Origin: Candidatus Fermentithermobacillaceae bacterium
GTDB taxonomy: Bacteria; Bacillota; Sulfobacillia; Fermentithermobacillales; Fermentithermobacillaceae
Assembly: GCA_012842425.1 (NCBI GenBank)
Contig: DUSU01000078.1
Coordinates: forward strand, 1-36,217
Reading direction: 5' to 3'
Length of the DNA stretch: 36,217 nucleotides
The first letter of the stretch is position 1. The number at the start of each line of letters is the position of its first letter. Below, piece by piece: positions 7,865 through 16,472 of the stretch. Made by a program: the position numbers and the translations under genes. The notes beneath the pieces were generated by a model. It had not been told where the DNA came from, ran no database searches, and saw nothing but the letters and a program-made list of their open reading frames with translations.

Positions 7865-9919
7865 GTGTCAGAACAACCGGGTGAATTCATAGGTAACTCC
7901 GCAGATATCATCAGAGCCGCCTTTTCACAGGGCGGTATTCTTGCTTCGAAGTTGGGCGATTTCGAAGAGCGGCCCGAGCAGCTAGAAATGGCCTTGGCGG
8001 TATGGGAGTCCCTCATATCTCCCTCACATCTCCTCGTTGAAGCCGGGACCGGCACGGGGAAATCCCTCGCTTACCTCTTCCCAACTGCCCTATGGTGCCG
8101 TGAAACCGGGAAACGAGTGGTGATATCCACCCACACAATCAACCTGCAGCAACAACTTGTGCACAAAGATATCCCGCTGGTCGCCGGGGCTATTTCGGGA
8201 TCCGGGTTCGACCTCCGGTACTCGCAGATAAAGGGCAGAAACCACTACGTCTGCTTGAGAAGGCTTGGACAACTGGCCGAAGAGGTTTCTCAGAGAACCT
8301 CCCTCTTTGTGGCCAATGCCGAGGAGAGGGCCATTCAGGACATCTACGAGCTGTCGGCCGGGAACTCATGGGACGGAGATCGCGACCGGCTCCCCTTCCC
8401 TGTCCCCGACGCGGTATGGTCGCTGGTCTGCTCCGAGAGCGACCGGTGCATGTCCTCTAAGTGCTCACGCTTCGCCCACTGCTTCTACCAGAAGCACCGT
8501 AGGCGGCTGGAAGAGTGCCACATGATCGTCGTGAACCATGCTCTCTTCGCGTCTCACCTCGCAATCTGGAGCCAGAGCAGCGGGAACACGGGGCTTCTCC
8601 CCGGGTTCGAAGCGGTCATTTTCGATGAAGCCCATCACCTGGAGGATGCGATCCGTGACAGCCTGGGGATGGAAGTGAGTCCGGGCAGGCTGAAGCGGCT
8701 TGTCGACGACACCGTGCGTATGGCGAGGACCGGGGTTATTGGAAGGAGCATCACGAGAGAGGGAATCCGGCAGCTCGGCGAGATCCTGGACAGCAGGATG
8801 TCGGCAGTCCAGAGGATCCTCCAAAAGCTCGACCCGGTGCGCCTTGTAGGACGGGATAAGACGCGGCTCAGAGACATCGGGTTGTTTGATGAAGAAGTGG
8901 TGAAGTCTATCAGAGACCTGGGGAAAGAGATTCAGTACTGGGAAGACTTCGACCTCTCGGATGAAGAACGGTTCGAAGTCCAGTCTCTCAGAAGGCGCTT
9001 CGTGGCATTGTCTCAGGACCTATACGGAATATCCAACCTTGATGGCGACGGCGAATCGCACGTGTACTGGGCCGAATCCGTCGAAGGCCCAAGGAGCGGA
9101 CATGTATCCCTGAAGAGGGCTCCGCTTGAGGTAGGCGACTACCTCCGGGAGACGCTGTGGTCGGCGGTACCGGCGGCGATCCTTACATCAGCGACACTGG
9201 CCACAGGGTCATCGTTCGAGTACCAAAAGCACATGTTGTCCCTACCGAATGCCGCAGAGCTCATCCTCGGCTCGCCGTTTGATTACCGGGAACAAGTGAG
9301 GCTGTGCGTCCCCAAGGACTCCAGAGGTCAAGACGTAAACAGCCCGCCTTTCAACGACTTCGTCGCGGACAAGGTTGTTGAGATAGCCGGGATGACCTGC
9401 GGGCGTATGTTCGTGCTTTTCACCAACAAGAAATCCATGGAACGCGTTGCCGAACTCGTACGGGATAAGGTCGAGGAAATGGGATATCCCTTCATGAAAC
9501 AGGGTGACGCACCCAGGGACGCTCTGCTTAAGGACTTCAAAGAAAAGGGCAATGCCGTGCTTTTTGGCCTGGATTCCTTCTGGGAAGGCGTCGACGTCCC
9601 CGGCCAGGCCCTCTCGTGCGTGGTCATCACCAAACTGCCTTTCCCGGTGCCCGACGACCCGGTAATGGAAGCCCGGGAACAGGTATGGAGGAGCCAGGGA
9701 CTCGTGCCGTTCACCCATTACTCCCTGCCGGTAGCAACGCTCAAGCTCAGGCAAGGGTTCGGGCGCCTCATTCGCACAAAGACCGACCGGGGTGCCGTGG
9801 TCATCTTGGACCCCCGTATAGCCACAAAGCATTACGGCAGGACCATACTCAAGAGCCTCCCCCCTGCCAGGCTGACGTTCGATCTAGAGGACGTAGCGGA
9901 GGCAGTGTCTTTCAGCTGA
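7865..9919 (+). CDS. dinG: DinG/XPD-family ATP-dependent DNA helicase
   Basis: Walker A EAGTGTGKSLAY, DEAH box FDEAHHLEDAI, Fe-S cysteines (NHYVC...RCMSSKCSRFAHC), C-terminal QGFGRLIRTKTDRG. GTG start. Confidence 0.92.
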   Translation: MSEQPGEFIGNSADIIRAAFSQGGILASKLGDFEERPEQLEMALAVWESLISPSHLLVEAGTGTGKSLAYLFPTALWCRETGKRVVISTHTINLQQQLVHKDIPLVAGAISGSGFDLRYSQIKGRNHYVCLRRLGQLAEEVSQRTSLFVANAEERAIQDIYELSAGNSWDGDRDRLPFPVPDAVWSLVCSESDRCMSSKCSRFAHCFYQKHRRRLEECHMIVVNHALFASHLAIWSQSSGNTGLLPGFEAVIFDEAHHLEDAIRDSLGMEVSPGRLKRLVDDTVRMARTGVIGRSITREGIRQLGEILDSRMSAVQRILQKLDPVRLVGRDKTRLRDIGLFDEEVVKSIRDLGKEIQYWEDFDLSDEERFEVQSLRRRFVALSQDLYGISNLDGDGESHVYWAESVEGPRSGHVSLKRAPLEVGDYLRETLWSAVPAAILTSATLATGSSFEYQKHMLSLPNAAELILGSPFDYREQVRLCVPKDSRGQDVNSPPFNDFVADKVVEIAGMTCGRMFVLFTNKKSMERVAELVRDKVEEMGYPFMKQGDAPRDALLKDFKEKGNAVLFGLDSFWEGVDVPGQALSCVVITKLPFPVPDDPVMEAREQVWRSQGLVPFTHYSLPVATLKLRQGFGRLIRTKTDRGAVVILDPRIATKHYGRTILKSLPPARLTFDLEDVAEAVSFS

Positions 9920-10005
9920 AAACAAGACGTCCGCCCCCGACAAGCGGGGAGCGGCCGCCGGATCTCGGTAGCTATCTACAAATGTACAGACAAGGTGCCG
10001 GCAGG

Positions 10006-11112
10006 CTACTTAAGCACTTCTTTCAGCGCGCCCAGCAGTCGTATTACATTCGCCTTGGTGGCGTTCGTGCCCATCAGGCCGATACGCCATATCTTGCCCT
10101 TGAACACGCCGAGGCCGCCGGCGATCTCGATGCCGAACTCATCCATGAGCTGCTTTCTGACTTCGCCTTCCTGAACGCCTTCGGGCACGTAGACCGTGGT
10201 AAGGGTGGGCAGCCTATAGGGTTCGTTGACCACCGGCTTGAGCCCGAGTTCGGTAAGTCCCTTAATGAGGACCTCTTGGGCCGCTTTGTGCCTAGCGAAG
10301 CGTGCCTCGAGACCTTCCTCTTTCACAATCCGGAGGGCCTCATTGAGGGCATAAATCATGTTGCTAGGCCCGGTGTGATGGTAGAAGCGCTCGAAACTCC
10401 AATATCTCCTGATCATCCCTAAGTCGAGATACCAGCTCCGGCACGTGGTCTTCCGGTTTTCGATAAATGAGACTGCTTTTTCGCCCAGGGTGATCGGCGC
10501 GAGCCCCGGCGGGCAGCTCAAGCATTTCTGCGAACCGGAATACACGACGTCTAGCCCGAGCCGGTCGGTCGGGACGTCTACTCCGCCCAGAGATGCAACC
10601 GTATCTACGATGATACGCATCCCGGCTTCGTGTACTGCGCCGGCTATATCATCAAGCGGCTGGAGCACGCCTGTGGAGGTTTCTCCGTGGACAATACCAA
10701 CTACCTTGGCATCGGGATTCTTCCGGATGGCCTTCCTCACATCTTCCGGGTCAATGGGCTCACCCCACGGCGACTCGACCTTCACCACCTTGGCGCCGAC
10801 TCTCTCCGCCACCTCGGCCATCCTGTCGCCGAAAGCCCCGGCGGTGCAGATGATCGCCTTATCTCCGGGCTCCAACGAGTTCACCATGGCCGTTTCCATT
10901 CCGGCCATACCCGTGCCGGACACGGCGATGGTCAGCGCATTCTTCGTGCTGAACACGTACCTCAATAGCTCGGCCGTCTCATCCATTATCGCAACATAGT
11001 CGGGATCGAGATGCCCGAGCGTCGGCTCTGACAGAGCGCGCAGGACTCGCGGGTCCGGATTCGACGGCCCCGGTCCCATGAGCAGTTTGGACTTCGGGTT
11101 TCTTTGCTTCAA
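10006..11112 (-). CDS. Class V PLP aminotransferase, alanine-glyoxylate/serine-pyruvate aminotransferase family
   Basis: LMGPGPSNPDPRVL, HGETSTGVLQPLD, VDTVASLGGVDVPTDRLGLDVVYSGSQKCLSCPPGLA (PLP-Lys), IEIAGGLGVFKGKIWRIGLMG. Confidence 0.92.
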   Translation of the reverse strand: MKQRNPKSKLLMGPGPSNPDPRVLRALSEPTLGHLDPDYVAIMDETAELLRYVFSTKNALTIAVSGTGMAGMETAMVNSLEPGDKAIICTAGAFGDRMAEVAERVGAKVVKVESPWGEPIDPEDVRKAIRKNPDAKVVGIVHGETSTGVLQPLDDIAGAVHEAGMRIIVDTVASLGGVDVPTDRLGLDVVYSGSQKCLSCPPGLAPITLGEKAVSFIENRKTTCRSWYLDLGMIRRYWSFERFYHHTGPSNMIYALNEALRIVKEEGLEARFARHKAAQEVLIKGLTELGLKPVVNEPYRLPTLTTVYVPEGVQEGEVRKQLMDEFGIEIAGGLGVFKGKIWRIGLMGTNATKANVIRLLGALKEVLK

Positions 11113-11173
11113 AAGTGGACTCTCCTTTCTACCTACATGGCAAAGAGCATGGCACCGGTGTTTTCACACCTTC

Positions 11174-12070
11174 TTACCTAACGACCCGGCCCAGCTTCTC
11201 AAGGACCTTCCTGATCTCCGCCTTGGCTTCTTCGCTCGCCGGAAGCATGGGCTTCCTGGGCTCGCCTCCGAAGTATCCGACCATGTCCAGAGCGGCCTTA
11301 AGACCCGCAACGCCGTGTTTTGCGGTAACCAGGGCGTTAAGCTCCAGGACGGACATCTGGATCTCCCTTGCCTCCCCAATCTTTCCGGCCAGGGCCAGTT
11401 CGAAAATCTCCACGCATAGGTCGGGAACTACGTTTGCCGTAGCAAGAGTGCCGCCTTTTGCGCCCATCACGGTCGCAGGGAGCAGGAAACTGGCCGAACC
11501 CGCGAACACCGAGAAGTCCTCCGGCACTCCTTTTATGGTCTCCGAGATCTGCACTATGTTGCCGCTTGAGTCTTTCACGCCCACGATGTTGGGATGGCTC
11601 GAAAGCTTGACGACAAGCGAGGAAGACAGGTTGATGCCCGTATTGCCGGGCATGTTGTAGATAAAGATGGGGATGGGTGACTCGTCCGCCACGTCCATGT
11701 AGAAGCGTTCCAAGGCACTCGGCGTCATGTTTGCCTTGAAGTAGTTCGGACTCAGTACAAGGGCCGCCTGGGCTCCGGCCTGCGCGGCTTTCTTGGTGAG
11801 ACGGATTGTCGCCCGGGTGCTCTCCTGACCCGTCCCCGCGATTAGGACCTTCTCCGGGCTAAGGTGCTTCCTTGTGAAAGCCCACATCTCAACCTTCTCA
11901 TCTTCATCCAGGTAGGCCGCCTCGCCGTTGGAACCCATAACAACAAGACCTGCCAGTCCGGTCTTGTCCCACTTGGCTATGTTCTCGGCCAGGTGGTCGT
12001 AGGAGATCCCTCCATCGACGAAGGGCGTCGGTATCGGCGCGAAAATACCTGTGATCGTTCTGGTTCTCAA
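11174..12070 (-). CDS. DapA-family lyase; the sequence resembles 4-hydroxy-2-oxoglutarate aldolase (HOGA)
   Basis: GIFAPIPTPF, GTGQESTRATIRLTKKAAQAGA, IYNMPGNTG, HPNIVGVKDSSGN (Schiff-base Lys), FAGSASFLLPATVMGAKGGTLATANV. TTG start with GGGAGGTG upstream. Confidence 0.88.
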   Translation of the reverse strand: MRTRTITGIFAPIPTPFVDGGISYDHLAENIAKWDKTGLAGLVVMGSNGEAAYLDEDEKVEMWAFTRKHLSPEKVLIAGTGQESTRATIRLTKKAAQAGAQAALVLSPNYFKANMTPSALERFYMDVADESPIPIFIYNMPGNTGINLSSSLVVKLSSHPNIVGVKDSSGNIVQISETIKGVPEDFSVFAGSASFLLPATVMGAKGGTLATANVVPDLCVEIFELALAGKIGEAREIQMSVLELNALVTAKHGVAGLKAALDMVGYFGGEPRKPMLPASEEAKAEIRKVLEKLGRVVR

Positions 12071-12302
12071 TGCGGTTCACACCTCCCAGAAGTGTCTTGA
12101 ACAGCTCCCCCAGGGACCTCTACCCAAACAGAACCGTTACCAACGTTATACACCTGCTTGGATTCCTTTCTGACTGCCAGAAACCCTTCTCTCTTGGAGA
12201 CTACAAGTGATAAACTCGGTCAGGTAGGAGAAGCATTGTTGCGGTTTTGAAAAGCCCCCGAACGGGGCTATCGCTCGCCTCGACATGCCTGGAGGTGCCG
12301 TC

Positions 12303-13145
12303 TTGAACTCAGACTTTCACACACATACAATGCTGTCGCCGGATTCATCCATGACCGTTCAACAGGTGGCTGAAATCGCCCTGTCGCGCGGCCTGAAGGC
12401 AGTAGCCATCACAGACCACGCCGAGATGGCGGACGGAATCTTCGGTTTCCAGAGTCCCCACTGCCGTTCCTACGAAACATACAGAAGCACCGTTGAGCGC
12501 GCGGCAAGTAGCGACCACCTGAAGGGCAAGATCCACGTCCTGCTCGGGGTCGAGGTGGGCTATACGACCGGTGACCATGCCCTCGCAAGCGAGTTCCTGG
12601 ATTCCTACGACTTTGACGTGGTGCTCGGATCAGTCCACAACTCGCCCCCAGTAGATTGGTGGAACCCGGAAGGCGGCGAGCTCCTTAGGACCTCGCCTGA
12701 GGTGGGTGTAGAGGCGCTGGTATGGTACTTCACCCAGCTTGAGGCCGCGGCCTCGTCGGGGCTCTTCGACATAATCGGCCACATAGATGTCTATGAACGC
12801 TACCACCCGGGGCTCTGGCCAAACCCGTTTACGCACTCCAAGATCGCGCCCCTGGCCAAGAAGGCCGTCCGGGCTCTGGCCGTGAACTGCCGGATGGAGA
12901 TAAACCTGGACATGATGAACAAACGGGGCCATTTCGCATGGTCGGCCGGGAAGTTCCTTGAGCTATACCGCGAGATGGGCGGAAAGCCCCCGGTAGCCGG
13001 TTCGGATTCCCACCGTCCCGAGTATGTAGGACTGCATATCCGCAAGGCTGAGGAACTTGCCAGGAAAGCGGGATTCCCGGGCCTTGCCCCGTGGGAAGAG
13101 GTAGTAGCGAAGAGAAAGGCGCAGGGCCGAACTGTCCTCATCTGA
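12303..13145 (+). CDS. PHP-domain phosphatase, HisJ-like histidinol-phosphatase family
   Basis: DFHTHTMLSPDSS, AITDHAE, GVEVGY, GSVHN, GHIDVYERY, SDSHRPEYVG. GGAGGTG lies 5 nt upstream of the TTG at 12303, so the ATG at 12285 is less likely. Confidence 0.87.
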   Translation: MNSDFHTHTMLSPDSSMTVQQVAEIALSRGLKAVAITDHAEMADGIFGFQSPHCRSYETYRSTVERAASSDHLKGKIHVLLGVEVGYTTGDHALASEFLDSYDFDVVLGSVHNSPPVDWWNPEGGELLRTSPEVGVEALVWYFTQLEAAASSGLFDIIGHIDVYERYHPGLWPNPFTHSKIAPLAKKAVRALAVNCRMEINLDMMNKRGHFAWSAGKFLELYREMGGKPPVAGSDSHRPEYVGLHIRKAEELARKAGFPGLAPWEEVVAKRKAQGRTVLI

Positions 13146-13190
13146 CGAGTACAAACCGGCCACGACTAACTTATGTCGACCTAAAGGAAA

Positions 13191-13217
13191 GAGGCGGGAG
13201 AGGATCTCTCCCGCCTC
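13191..13217. terminator. Hairpin between convergent genes, probable bidirectional terminator
   Basis: gaggcgggagag-gat-ctctcccgcctc: perfect 12-bp stem between the stops at 13145 (+) and 13236 (-). Confidence 0.78.
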
Positions 13218-13235
13218 TTCTTCAAGGCTACACCG

Positions 13236-13868
13236 CTACTTGATTAGGTGTAACCAGTCTCCCAGAAGGAACTGCATCCTACCCAGGAAGAGCGACACAC
13301 GAGCCATGACGGTGTTTCCGAAGGCGGCGCCGAACGCGACCATCATCGTGTAGCGACCGACCAGAGACACCTTGCCCTGGACACCCTTCTTCTGGATGGT
13401 GAACAGGAAGTATACCAAGGAGCAGACCGTGCCGATAACGTAGACCCAGTTGGAGACATCGACCCACCAGTCCCCGCTACCCCAGAGGGGCAGGAACGTG
13501 GCGCGCACCTGGTCAACGAAGAACGGCTTGAAGTCCTTGGCAAGGACGTACCCGGAACCGATACCCAGCTGGAAGCAGATGGTGTATCTGCTGAGCCAGG
13601 AGATGGACTTGATATACCTGGTGTAAATGAGCACGCCGATGATGATGGGGATAAGCAGCGACCACTCGCCATCCGTCATGAGACCCTTGGTCACGTTCTG
13701 ACGGATATAGTTGAAGTACGTGAGCGCCACTCCGTATCCAGCGTAGAGCCCTACATAGGTGTGCTCAGCGAACCGGTATAGCGGGTTGTCCTTGAAGACA
13801 GCTGAAACGAGAACGATGGTGAAAAAGGCCTGCAGCCAATTACCCACCGTGATTACGCTTTCGGACAT
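13236..13868 (-). CDS. Polytopic membrane protein of unknown function (cassette gene D)
   Basis: 210 aa with several hydrophobic segments; last gene of a four-gene same-strand cluster with a terminator downstream. Confidence 0.82.
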   Translation of the reverse strand: MSESVITVGNWLQAFFTIVLVSAVFKDNPLYRFAEHTYVGLYAGYGVALTYFNYIRQNVTKGLMTDGEWSLLIPIIIGVLIYTRYIKSISWLSRYTICFQLGIGSGYVLAKDFKPFFVDQVRATFLPLWGSGDWWVDVSNWVYVIGTVCSLVYFLFTIQKKGVQGKVSLVGRYTMMVAFGAAFGNTVMARVSLFLGRMQFLLGDWLHLIK

Positions 13869-13898
13869 TATTGTTTCACCTCCTCAGGATTCAACCCG

Positions 13899-14735
13899 CT
13901 ATGATGCTTGCTTCTTGTTCTTGGTAAGCACATAACCGATGTTACCAAGAATCATGAAGACTATGATGAGAGCGTGAGAGAAGGACTGCGCGTCCATACC
14001 TGCAGTGGCCGAACCCGGCGCTCCGACAAGGACCTCATACTCGGCGGCACCCTTCATGCCTGCCACGAGACCCTTGATCTGGCCCGCCTGAACGAGCGGC
14101 ATGCACTCGGGGATTGATACCGAGATAGCTGCCTCGATAAGCGGGATGTTGTTCGGGCTGGTCACGTGCTTGATATACTCCTTCTCACCGGGGGTACCGG
14201 TGCAGAAGATGGCAACCAGTTTGGCCTGCTTGAGGCTGGTAAACTCCTTCATGAGCGGGAGAGTGTTCAGATCGTTCCCGTAGAAGTCTACGCCCTGAGC
14301 AGTCTCAATGATGCTGTTCTGGTACTGCTGAAGCAGAACTTCGCCGCCGGGCTTGTAGCCGATGTTGACCCAGTCCACACCGTATTCCTTGTCGGGGAAC
14401 TCTGCCTTAACGGTGCTGAATGCCTGCTCAGCCATGTCACCGGCCATCTGCCACATACCGGCGCAGACGAACCTCAGGTCGCGCCCATCCTTCCAGCCTT
14501 GCCTGATCATGGACAGGATAGCCGGCATGAGCTCAGGAATACCACCGGCGGAGAACTCCATGCCCATCCATACGATGCTTCCCGGAGGAAGCTGCTCGAC
14601 GATGTCATATACCTTCTGGGTATCTGCCGAAGGTACGATGGCAAGACCAATCGGCTTTATGAGGGCGAGCGCAATAACGAATATCATCAAGGCGTACAGC
14701 CAACGCCTATCAATGTTCGCAAGCTTTTCCCACAC
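13899..14735 (-). CDS. Membrane protein of unknown function with TM segments at both ends and a central soluble domain (cassette gene C)
   Basis: N-terminal TM WLYALMIFVIALALIKPIGLAIV, central domain of about 200 aa, C-terminal TM ALIIVFMILGNIGYVLTKNKK. GTG start with AAGGAGGTG RBS. Confidence 0.82.
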   Translation of the reverse strand: MWEKLANIDRRWLYALMIFVIALALIKPIGLAIVPSADTQKVYDIVEQLPPGSIVWMGMEFSAGGIPELMPAILSMIRQGWKDGRDLRFVCAGMWQMAGDMAEQAFSTVKAEFPDKEYGVDWVNIGYKPGGEVLLQQYQNSIIETAQGVDFYGNDLNTLPLMKEFTSLKQAKLVAIFCTGTPGEKEYIKHVTSPNNIPLIEAAISVSIPECMPLVQAGQIKGLVAGMKGAAEYEVLVGAPGSATAGMDAQSFSHALIIVFMILGNIGYVLTKNKKQAS

Positions 14736-14762
14736 GCTTTTTCACCTCCTTGTAGTGGAGTT

Positions 14763-15413
14763 CTATTCACCCGTGCCACCCAAGTGGCCGCGCTCGATGC
14801 CAAGAGCGATACGAAGAGCAGTTGCCACGCCACCCAAGCAGGCGCCGATCTGAATACCTCTCATACCCGCGGAGTTGGGTACGTTCAGAATCCAGTCAGC
14901 CATCTGCGAAAGGGCGGGGTGTCCGCCGAGCAGCATCCTGCCAAGCGGCACGCGGCCGAGCATCATAATGAGAGCCGTTACTAGAAGGACAGACGCTTCG
15001 GGGCTACGCACCCTAAACGCTCTGTATGCGGCCGAACCGATATAGAACACGATCGTAGAATAAACGGTAGCGTTCATCGGCGCGATAAGCTGGTTGTACA
15101 TAAAGGTCCAGCCCGGGTGCGATGCGTTCTTGGCCACGAAGATGCCGAAGAACATCATGCCGTATAGACAGATGAGCAGCCAGACGCTGAAGATCCAGCC
15201 TTCCCTCTTGCCAGATATCCTACGACCATGAATCTGGGTCAGGTTGATCGAACCGACGAGCACCGCCCATGCTGCTACGATCAGATACCACCTGTCGAGC
15301 AAGTTCTTGGCAGTGTCGAGGAACGCGACTCCCGTGAAGTAGTTAGCAAGCACGTAAAGGATAGCCAGGATTAGGGTAATGGCTACCGGTAGCTCCTTTT
15401 TCATCCGGTACAC
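14763..15413 (-). CDS. Polytopic membrane protein of unknown function (cassette gene B)
   Basis: 216 aa with about 5-6 hydrophobic segments; an AGGAGGTG RBS precedes the start. Confidence 0.82.
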   Translation of the reverse strand: MYRMKKELPVAITLILAILYVLANYFTGVAFLDTAKNLLDRWYLIVAAWAVLVGSINLTQIHGRRISGKREGWIFSVWLLICLYGMMFFGIFVAKNASHPGWTFMYNQLIAPMNATVYSTIVFYIGSAAYRAFRVRSPEASVLLVTALIMMLGRVPLGRMLLGGHPALSQMADWILNVPNSAGMRGIQIGACLGGVATALRIALGIERGHLGGTGE

Positions 15414-15454
15414 CTCCTTTCGGATTGACCCGGTTCAAAGAATGCGACAAAGGG

Positions 15455-16228
15455 TTACTTGGAAAGCAGGGTTCCAAGGGCATTGGAACCAACGCTGGCC
15501 ATAACGGTGCCTACGACGATAAGGACCACTCCGACCATCTTGCCCCAGTCCTGAGCGACGAGGCTGGCGAGAAGCACGGGCTCCTTGCTGAGATAAGCGC
15601 TGGCAGCGTAGAGCTCCTCACCGATGAGGCAGTAGTCGCAAGCAGCTACGAAGAACGGGATCTGGTGAGTGTTGGCGGTACCGGAGATCTGGATGGCGCC
15701 GGCGATGGAACCGACCTCCGCGAAGATCAAGGACTCAGCCCAGAACGCACCAACCAGGATGTTGGCTGCGGGCTTCTCGCGGAACATGATACCGGTAACG
15801 CCGGTGGCGTACGCGAACTGGTCATCCGAGATCCAGCGGACGTTATCGGGCTTGAAGTTGTCCAGCTTGCCGACCTCGGCAAAGGACTGCTTCACGATTT
15901 CCTCTGAGAGAGGGTAGACGATGACGTTCCTGTTGGTAGCGATGAGATCAGTGTCATAGCGCGCGCACTGCTTGGCCACGTATCCGAGAATGGACATGGC
16001 AGCGAGCGTCTGAGCGTTCTGAAGGTCACCGATACCGGGCGAGAAGTGCACCGGCTTACCCATCTCAGTGCAGCGTCCGATAGCCTCGTCCATGGCCTCA
16101 AGACCTGCCACCTTGTAGATCTCAGGGATCTTCATGCCTCCCCTGGCTCTCCTGATCATGGCGATCACGGCAACCAGGAACAGGATCTCCACCCAGAATG
16201 CGAAACTGTAACCAGTAACTATAGACAT
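15455..16228 (-). CDS. Membrane protein of unknown function, possibly DUF6754-like, with TM segments at both ends and a central domain (cassette gene A)
   Basis: N-terminal TM FWVEILFLVAVIAMIRRARGG, domain KPVHFSPGIGDLQNAQTLAAMSILGYVAKQ..., C-terminal TM MVGVVLIVVGTVMASVG. RBS GGAAGGAGGTGA. The DUF number is from memory and unchecked. Confidence 0.8.
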   Translation of the reverse strand: MSIVTGYSFAFWVEILFLVAVIAMIRRARGGMKIPEIYKVAGLEAMDEAIGRCTEMGKPVHFSPGIGDLQNAQTLAAMSILGYVAKQCARYDTDLIATNRNVIVYPLSEEIVKQSFAEVGKLDNFKPDNVRWISDDQFAYATGVTGIMFREKPAANILVGAFWAESLIFAEVGSIAGAIQISGTANTHQIPFFVAACDYCLIGEELYAASAYLSKEPVLLASLVAQDWGKMVGVVLIVVGTVMASVGSNALGTLLSK

Positions 16229-16413
16229 TTCGTCACCTCCTTCCCATTTGTGACTCTGACATTTCTCCGCAAAAGCGCAGTTTCCTGCCGGAATACAATT
16301 GATTTTTAATCCTCAACTGGCACTTGTCTGTCTAATCAGTCTTCGGTTGGAGAGCTTGGGGAGCCTTTCTAGACAAAATATGCCCAGGTCAGGATATATA
16401 GAATGGAATAAGT

Positions 16414-16442
16414 AAAGGAAGGTGCGCGGAGCACCTTCCTTT
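16414..16442 (-). terminator. Terminator-like hairpin downstream of nrdJ
   Basis: aaaggaaggtgc-gcgga-gcaccttccttt: perfect 12-bp stem, followed on the minus strand by a moderately T-rich sequence. Confidence 0.65.
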
Positions 16443-16472
16443 GTCAGATTTCTTAAGTAAACCAAACGCCTT

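Noticed and set aside
9920-10005. Imperfect GC-rich hairpin between dinG and the aminotransferase
   Set aside because: Bulged stem without a clear T-run; not enough support for a terminator call.
12252-12270. Small hairpin agcccc-cgaac-ggggct, possible riboswitch/terminator in the divergent region
   Set aside because: Short stem in an intergenic region with no upstream minus-strand gene; no recognisable riboswitch core found by eye.
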